Source: Bretschneidera sinensis (Eukaryota > Streptophyta > Magnoliopsida > Brassicales > Akaniaceae). Taken from it: a stretch of DNA of 64,000 nt. Below are positions 56,486 to 64,000 of the stretch, in pieces (position 1 is the first letter of the stretch; the number at the start of each line of letters is the position of its first letter). A model generated the notes under the pieces. The model ran no database searches and had not been told where the DNA came from. It saw only the letters and a program-made list of their open reading frames with translations. Location: the NCBI GenBank assembly GCA_023935145.1, contig CM043698.1:74075001-74139000 (forward strand). The letters run 5' to 3'. The translations under genes were made by a program, and so were the position numbers.

Positions 56486-58903
56486 ATGCACGGACTTCGA
56501 TCCCGACATCCAACATTCTTTCCCCTTGATCCCGAGCTTGAACGGACCATCCGAAAAAGGCTTAGGGACAACTTCGAGGAGAACAAAGAAGAAGTCAAGA
56601 ACGAAACACCAATGGCGGAACAGCTTGAAAACCAGCAACCACTTGCACGAGTATCGATGAAACACTCCTTCATCCCACGAAACATTGATCAACCATCATG
56701 CATTGCATATCAACCTGAGGCGATGGGAAACTATTACATATCTCCGCAAATCTTGAATGCTTTGACTCATTTTAGGGGAACTCCTAATGAAGATCCACAC
56801 TTGCACCTCCGAGAATTTTTTGATCTTTGCAAGTTCCAGCACATACAAGGCCTAGACCAAGAAGGAATAAGGTTAATTCTGTTCCCTTTTTCCTTGAAAG
56901 ATAATGCTAAACTATGGTATAATTCTTTGCCTGCAGTTTCCATCCACACTTGGGACGAGTTGGCAAGCAAGTTCTTGAGGAAGTTTTTCCCAGCCTAAAA
57001 TATGAGGCAAATGAGGAAGGAGGTCCAGTCCTTCCAACAAAAAGATGGAGACCTCTTCTTCGAAGCATGGGGACACTTCAACGAGCTACTACTCAAATGC
57101 CCACACCACAACCTGCATCAAGATGAATTGGTACAAGCCTTTTATGAAGGTTTAAATGACACTAACAAAAGTATTGTTGATTCAGGTTGTGGATGAGTGT
57201 TGATGGAGAAAAGCAGCGAAGAAGCGATGGAACTCTTCAAAACCCTCAGTGAACACACTCAGCAGTTCTCCTCTAGAGGTAGACAAGGAGTCAAGCGCAG
57301 AGGTATGTATGAGGTTACTCTGAATAGTGGACCCTCTGCCCAAATAACTGCTTTGGAGAAGAAGCTAGATACGAGGCTAGATATGACTGTAAAAGCCATG
57401 ACTACTCAAAATGCGTTATCCAACCTACCATCCACCCCACTCCAGGTATGTGCAATATGTTCTCAATACGACCATAATACTGATACGTGTCCTTTGTACT
57501 CATCTGCAGATCCAGAACAAGCCAACTACGTGGGGCCTAACAACTATCCACCGAAGAACAACCCATATGCCAACACTTACAACCATGGATGGCGAAACCA
57601 CCCAAATTTCTCGTGGAGCAACAATCAAAACAGTCAAGGGCAGTACAAAAACTTCTAACCAGCAGCCCAAACTATTCCCGAACCAAAGAAGAACGACCTC
57701 GAAAGTCTTGTGAGACAAATGGCCACTCAGCAGCAGCAATTTATGACGTCACAAGAACAATTAATGACTCAGCAGAAACAGACCACTGCAGCACATGAGC
57801 AAGCAATTCAAAGACTAGAGGTACAAATGAGACAACTAGCTAAGAAACTCAGTGGTAGAAAGCAAGGAGAGCTCCATGCTCAAACACTACCCAACCCTGG
57901 GGGGCATCAACAACTAAAGGCTGTCACAACTTTGAGAAATGGCAAAATGATAGGGTCCGATGAGTCTGCAGCAGCATCCAAAGAAACCCCATCGATATCA
58001 AGGGTAAGTGAGACGGAGAAGGTGAATGCATCACCCTTCCCGCAAAGGTTAGTAAAACAAAAGAAAGACAACAAACTAATTGATATTTTTGAAACCTTGC
58101 GGAAAGTAGAGATTAATAGTCCTTTGTTAGATGCCATTAAACAAATTCCTGCCTATGCTAAGTTCCTGAAAGATTGTTGCACTTATAAAAGAAAATTTTA
58201 AGAACATGACACTGTAGCATTAACGGTAGAAGTAAGTGTTGTCCTACTAAGAAAACTCCCACCAAAACTGTAAGATCCAGGTAGTTTTACTATTCCCTGT
58301 AGAATAGGTGATCAGCTATTTGACAAAGCATTACTAGACTTAGGAGCGGGGGTAAACTTACTACCTCAAACGATATTCGAAACTCTAGGTTTGGGGGAAC
58401 TACACCCAACTTCTATTACCTTACAATTGGCAGATAGGAGTATTAAAAGACCTAGGGGTATTCTTGAGGACGTCTTAGTAAAGGTTGGCGAGTTCATCTT
58501 ACCTGCTGATTTCATTGTATTAGACATGAAGAAATGTCCTATGCCATTACCTTTGCCTATCATATTAGGGAGACCCTTCATGAGAACTACCGACACTAAG
58601 ATTTGTGTGAAGAAGGGTATAGTAAGTATGAAAATCAATGGTGAGAAAATAGAGTTTAAAATATTTGATGCAATGAAACTTCCTCAAGATGACTTGGAAT
58701 GCATTAATGTTTGTATGATACAAAACTTTGTTAAGCAAGCTTTTCAGGTCCAACAACTTGATCCATTGGAGACTACCATCACCCATAGCATCATGGAGGT
58801 GGATATTGAGCATGAATATGAAGATTTTGATAGTGACAACAATTTTTTTTTTGTTTTTCTTATGCCAAAGTGTTCTTCTAACAAGTTATCTGATTACAAT
58901 TAG
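56486..58903 (+). pseudogene. Athila-like gag-protease in one frame with five stops
   Basis: 806 codons stay in a single frame. The order is a gag capsid block (FRGTPNEDPHLHLREFFDLC; LILFPFSLKDNAKLWYNSLP), a short zinc motif (CAICSQYDHNTDTC, missing the usual H spacing), a Gln-rich coiled region, then protease with LLDLGAGVNLLP (DLGA variant) and LGRPFMRTTDTKICVKKG. Stops at 56996, 57194, 57656, 58199 and about 58270 have no accompanying frameshift. Most can be explained by one substitution from CAA, GGA or AAA. RT and integrase do not follow, so the element is truncated or was always gag-PR only. Confidence 0.88.
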
Positions 58904-59346
58904 GTCATAGAAACATATATATAAGAATTATATGTCATACCCCACACAAATGTGTGCTAATGTGCTAGTGTTAGATCTAGATCAAACTCGTAAATTCTTA
59001 AGTGCCTTGAGGTAAGTAACTAAACTTTGTAAAATTCCTATTACAATACTATGTGTTCTAGATTTTAAGCTTACTAATGAAGTTTTATCATATTTTTAAA
59101 TCAACCAAAATTTTTAACACAAAATGAACATGCATTTATCTTTTCTAAAAAAAAAACTGGGCTCTAGTGTGTACATACGTTTCAAGTGTGTGCATGTGTC
59201 AGTGTTTGTCTCCCACTACCCTCAAACTTAATATACACATTATCCCTAATGTGTGTGTGGTATGAAAAGATCTAACCTGGGAGATGGAGAACTAGATTGC
59301 TTGCATTGCTCGTAACACGTCCTCAAACTTGAACTGGATGCATGCA
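58904..59346. other. Non-coding DNA after the Athila-like protease
   Basis: AT-rich with TG-rich words (GTGTGTGCATGTGTCAGTG). No RT or integrase could be found on either strand. Confidence 0.5.
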
Positions 59347-59518
59347 TTAAGTTTCTAACAAAGAAAAATAAAGGTTGTGCCGTAAAACAAGAAATATGGA
59401 TAATAAACATGTGAATATATAAATATTAATAAAAAAAATACTAGAATGAAAAGGATATGCTTTAGGGTGCTTTCCATGAGCGCTAAGTTTTACGTCTTCA
59501 GCCAGACGGGGTATTCTC

Positions 59519-61165
59519 TCACTGCTGATCATCAGGTGGTGCATTTGAAGAGGTACTGGGTGCAGGAGGTAGGCGATCGAGGATGGCCTGTAGTATCGCC
59601 TCTTGCTGTGCAAACTGCGCCTCCAAACCATCTATGCGCTGGTGCACTAGTGATGTAGTTATAGATACCTCACCTCGAAAGGAGGACAACTCAGCGAGAA
59701 AGTGCTGGGACTCAGTGGGTCCCATGTCTGGATAGTCCTCCTCCCTCGGAAGGCTCACTATCGGGTGCTCGGTGTCCATAGGATCATCTGCTATAGGCTC
59801 AGAAACAAGAATCCTCACCCGGGGTCCTCGAGGCATATAGGACTGGTTGAGGCTCCACTAGGCCCTCTCGAAGAATGGATGATCACTAACTGGGCCGTTG
59901 ACGGAGAAGCCTCTGATCCCTTTTTTCTTGAAAATGTGGCTGAGCAAAAAGGGGAAAGGGAGTCCCCATGCATTAGCCGTGGTGGTCTGACGGCTATGCA
60001 CACTATTCCAGAACTTGTGCATTTGACTCCATATGACTGCTGGGATGGAGCACCAGTGACCCTGGTGAAAGGCATAGAGAGCCTACAGAAATTGATCCCT
60101 CCTCTATGTCTTGTGCCCCAAAGGACACACGTTACGCTGGAGGACGGAGTCTACGAACCATAAATGGGGAGGCAACCTCGATCGACTCCCTGCATTGTTG
60201 TGCTGGTCCGCATACTGGCCCTCACATATGTCCTCGATGATGTGTGACAAAGAAAATAGGTCCAGCTGCTCCTCCATATGGCTGTCCTCCGAAGGGGACT
60301 CATTACTGCAATGGAGGGAACTGGCGATGTCGGTGGTGGTTAGCTCTATAAACCTGCCCTGGACTGAGGATGATAAATCTCTGGTCTGGTGCAGTCATAG
60401 GTCAGGTTCTCATAGAAAATGACCATGAATTGGGTGTATGTCGTCAAATAGACCGACTTGAACAGCTGCTTGAGACCCCGGTTCTTGAATTCTTGGACCG
60501 CCCATATTGTGGCGTCTAAACTCTTGAAGTCCTCATCTACGTTAAATGTAGTCTTGAACGGTATTTCACGCTGCTCGAAACTGGGCCGGGTGGCCTGGTG
60601 GCGCTGCTGGAAGCTCAGGAGGTGGAAGCCATGTGCTTCAGAAAAATATTGTAGCTACTGTCATTTTTGCGCTCGTTCACAGGTGATGGTGCGCTCGATC
60701 GCACCTAGTGATAGGCGCTCGATCGCGAAAATCTAGTGCTTGATCGCACTGTCTCAGACAATATATCGAATAGCTTATGTGCAACGAGAGCTTGAAGCTA
60801 TAGAAATTATACCAATGATAGCCAAACCTCCTGCAAATTTTAAATATGATTACTTAGTGAATGAAGGTGCAATTTAACTGATGAAATGTAATTCAAAAAT
60901 GTGTGTGTGCATGTAATATAACAATCGATGTAACATTGGCAAGAAATATGGGTATAGCTTACCTGGGGTCGTGAATGGGTATGGTTGGGTAGAGGATGAT
61001 GAGATGTAGGGTGCGGTTGATGAAATTGGGGTGGAGTTGGTTTGGTGATGTGCCAGGATCTGGATTAAGGGTTAGGTTTTGCTGTGTGAGATGGCGAGTG
61101 CGAGAGAGAAATATTAAGGGTGCGATTGAGTGTAAGTGAGAGAAGAAGAGGGAAACTGTTTATAA
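59519..61165 (-). pseudogene. Spliced transposon-type gene between two Athila-like elements
   Basis: Minus-strand unit: TATA-like TTATAAAC at 61158-61165, a leader exon to a donor at 60962 (CCCCAG|GTAAGC), a 132-bp intron 60831-60962 ending TTTGCAG, then a long exon. That exon encodes FSEAHGFHLLSFQQRHQATR and DATIWAVQEFKNRGL (about 60400-60640), broken central frames, and a final open stretch 59519-59836 (MPRGPRVRILVSEP) ending in a coiled coil and a Pro/Ser tail. This layout resembles the putative plant transposon proteins carried by Athila and Tat elements. It is antisense to the plus Athila and sense to the minus one. Several frameshifts. Confidence 0.45.
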
Positions 61166-61521
61166 CATGCACGTGACTTCTCTGCCCCAAGTGCACTCGA
61201 GCGCATTTGTGAAGTGCACTCGATTGCACTTGTGCACAACTGCTTAGTGTGATGTGCTCGCGCGCAATGGAGTGCAGGGCAAGAGGTCGCTCGAGTGCAA
61301 GTGGCGCGTTCGATCGCAAGACAAAAAATTACTAATAATAAAAAGGTTTAAAATAAAGAAATGAACAAGGAGAAAATTAGTAACGATACAACCATACCAT
61401 ATTGTAGTGGCCTCAGTACCACTAACCTCGATAGAGGCGCTTGAGCTATATGTTATGCAAGTGGAAATTGTTTGAGCGCTCTCTATAGTAGCTTCAGTGC
61501 TACTTTCTTTGAAGGAGGAAC
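61166..61521. other. Spacer upstream of the spliced minus-strand gene
   Basis: Contains repeated TGCACTCGA/TGCACTTG words and one inverted GCGTTCGATCGCA. No gene. Confidence 0.4.
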
Positions 61522-62334
61522 TTAGAGCCCCACATCAGGTGGTTCCAGTGCCCTTAACAATTGCTTCATCTCCAATCTTGTTACCTGGACAACATAAGAG
61601 GAGAAAGTAGTATTAGTAAGTTCAGGAGGTTCAATTGGGAGAATATACTTACTTGGAGGCTTTGGTGTGTTCTTGAGGGGGTGCATAGCTCTATTGATGT
61701 CTTTAATCACATCATCATCCGTTGGCCTAATGTCCAATCTTGCGTCACCATGGGTGGGGATGGTCTCCAATAGAGCGGTGTAATGGACATGAGAAACTTT
61801 CTCAACAATACCTTGCATTAAGCTTACATTAGAATATTCATTATCATTTTTGGTTGATTCTAATGTATTAAATATTTTGAATTCCATCTCCTCATCATTT
61901 ACTTTTATAGTGACAATGCCCCTTTTTACACTAATATTTGTGTCAGCAGTGATCATAAATGGTATTCCTAAGATGATAGGGAGTGGTAATGGCATATGAC
62001 ATTCTTCCATATCTAAGATAATAAAATCCGTAGGTAAAATAAATTTACCTACTCTTACCAAAACATCCTCGAGGATACCTCGAGGTCGTTTGATGTTTCT
62101 GTCATCCAATTGCAAAGTGATGGAGGTTGGTTGAAGCTCCCCCAAACCTTGTGTCTCGAATACACTGTATGGGAACAGATTGACACTCACTCCTAGATCC
62201 AATAGTGCATGCTCGAATAGCTGGTCACCTAGCCTGCAAGGAATGGTAAAACTACCCGGATCTTTTAGTTTTGGTGGTAGTTTTCTTAATAGCACAACAC
62301 TTACCTCTTCAGTCAAGGCTACTATCTCATGTTC
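61522..62334 (-). pseudogene. Athila-like protease, minus-strand copy
   Basis: 264 open codons from the first ATG, in frame with gag across the shared stop at 62335-62337. LLDLGVSVNLFPYSVFETQG is the protease site (DLGV). ITLQLDDRNIKRPRGILEDV and IILGIPFMITADTNISVKRG match the plus copy closely. It ends at 61522 with no RT following. Confidence 0.88.
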
Positions 62335-64000
62335 CTAAAACTTCATTTTATTAGTGCAACAATCTTTTAAAAACTTAGCATAAGCAAGAATTTGTTTAAT
62401 TGCATATAATAAAAGAATGTTTATTTCCACCTTTTTCAAAGTTTCGAAAATGTCAATCCGTTTAGTCTCATTCTTAGGTTTTACTAACCTTTGAGGGAAG
62501 GGTGGAGGTGCATTTACCTTTTCTATCTCACTTACCTTAGATGTGGATGCTTTGTCTGGAGATGCTCGTGCAGGCTCATTGATGCCTATGATCTTTCCAC
62601 TTCTCAGGGTTGTCACAACATTCAGTTGTTGATGTCCTCTTGGATTAGGTATTGGTTGGGCGGGAAGCTCACCTTGCTTTCTACTACTCAGTTCCTTGGC
62701 CAATTGCCCCATTTGTACCTCTAGTCGTTGGATGGCTTGATCATGTTTTGCAGTGATTTGTCTCATCTTAGTCCGAAATTGTCTAGTTTCTTCCATGAAT
62801 TGTTTATGTGAAGTTATTAATTGTTGCTACTGAGTTGCCAATTGCCTCACAAGGCTTTCAAGGTTGATTTTCTTTATCTTGGAAGCTGAGTGGGCTGCTG
62901 GTTGGAAGTTTCTTTGCTACCCTTGACTGTTCTGATTGTTGCTCCACGAAAAATTTGGGTAATTCCGCCATCCAGGGTTGTAGGTGTTTGCATAAGGATT
63001 GTTCTTCGGCAGATAGTTGTTTGGTCCCATAAAGTTTGCTTGCTTATGATCTGCGGATTAATACAAGGGATATGTATCAGTATTATGATCAAGTTGGGAA
63101 CAAATAGCACATACCTGGAGTGGTGTAGTTGGTGGGTTAGGTGAGGCATTCTGAGAAGCCATGGCTTTAACTAGCATATCTAGTTTCCTCTCCACAGCAG
63201 CTATTTGAGGAGACGATCCTCCATTTAAATTTACCTCATACATACCCTTACTCTTGGTTACATGTCTTCCTTGAGAGGAGAACTGTTGAGTGTGTTCACT
63301 TAGGGTTTCGAAGAGCTCCATAGCTTCTTCACTGCTTTTCTCCATCAGCACTCCTCCACAACCTGAATCCACAATACTTTTGTTAGTATTACTCAAACCT
63401 TCATAGAAAGCTTGTACCAGTTCATCTTGAGGTAGGTTTTGGTGTGGGAATTTGAGTAGCAGCTCGTTGAAGTGTCCCCAGGCCTCGAAAAATAAATCTT
63501 CATCCTTTTGTTGGAAGGATTGAATTTCCTTCCTCATTTGCCTTGTCTGTTGGGCTAGAAAAAACTTCCTTTGGAATTTGCTAGCCAACTCCTCCTAAGT
63601 GTGGATAAAAACTGGAGGCAAAGAATTGTACCACAATTTAGCATTATCTTTTAAGGAATAAGGGAAAAGAATTAACCTTATTCCTTCTTGGTCTAAGCCT
63701 CAGATGTGCTGGAACTTGCAAAGATCGAAGAACTCTCGGAGGTGTAAGTGTGGGTCCTTATTAGGTGTGCCCTTAAAGTGAGTTAGTGCACTGAGTATCT
63801 GAGGAGATATGTAGTAGTTGTCTTTCGCCTCAGGTTGATATGTAATGCATTATGGCTGATCGAGGTTCCGTGGGATGAAAGATTGCTTCATTGGTCTTCG
63901 CTCAGGTGGCTGCTGATTGTTGATCTATTCCGCCATTTGTGCTTCTTCTTCAAATTCTTTTACCTCTTAGGGGTTGTCTCTAAGCCTTTGTCGGATAGTC
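62335..64000 (-). pseudogene. Athila-like gag, minus-strand copy, continues past the window
   Basis: Reads in one frame from the right edge. The open part 63058-63588 has QMRKEIQSFQQKDEDLFFEA, VDSGCGGVLMEKSSEEAMEL and the zinc motif CAICSQLDHNTDT. 62338-62796 has AIQRLEVQMGQLAKELSSRK and ends KMKF before a TAG at 62335-62337. Stops also lie near 62828 and 63056, and several lie beyond 63588. It matches the plus-strand gag at 56486-58198 throughout. Confidence 0.88.

Overview
The window is plant nuclear DNA, almost certainly from a eudicot. It holds one recognisable host gene, a nine-exon peroxisomal malate dehydrogenase with a PTS2 signal, GT-AG introns and AT-rich flanks. Nearly everything else is nested, mostly degenerate transposable-element DNA. 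I saw no bacterial features, no rRNA or tRNA genes and no CRISPR arrays.

Layout. 1-1560: end of a minus-strand Ty3/gypsy element (start of gag, leader, PBS, 951-bp 5' LTR) inserted exactly at the 3' end of the malate dehydrogenase gene (1535-4515, minus). 4516-10038: intergenic DNA containing a complete non-autonomous LTR element (5976-7186) with perfect 5-bp target duplications. 10039-14727: degenerate minus-strand Ty1/copia element. 15084-21085: an old miniature LTR element split by a younger plus-strand copia element (15291-20661) that has lost its reverse-transcriptase core. 21103-21660: LINE fragment. 22035-24411: first copy of a family repeat called X here, then a CACTA transposase remnant. 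24412-26221: about eleven copies of a ~160-bp tandem repeat, abutting a 5'-truncated LTR of a Ty3/gypsy chromovirus-like element (26222-34451).

34452-53224: a rearranged region built from X, LTR tails and a Tat-lineage gypsy element on the minus strand. A 10,780-bp tandem duplication (33801-44580 repeated from 44581) was followed by a ~5.7-kb deletion in the second copy, so the two copies hold complementary parts of the Tat element: gag-PR-RT-RH-IN in copy B; RT/RH-aRNH-IN, two antisense genes, hairpin tandem arrays and 3' LTR in copy A. The main antisense gene (39980-41883) has its own TATA box, two introns and a poly(A) signal and runs toward pol.

53446-64000: a second copy of a ~205-bp coding-like repeat also found upstream of the malate dehydrogenase gene, then Athila-like elements in opposite orientations (plus 54970-58903; minus 61522-64000). 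Between them lies a spliced minus-strand transposon-type gene (59519-61165). Both Athila copies carry a stop codon at the same place between gag and protease.

The least ordinary parts are the antisense transcription units of the Tat element, the inverted-arm tandem arrays beside them (48/49-bp units whose arms change in a compensating way), and the shared gag/protease stop. All coordinates were read by eye, and no alignment or database search was run.
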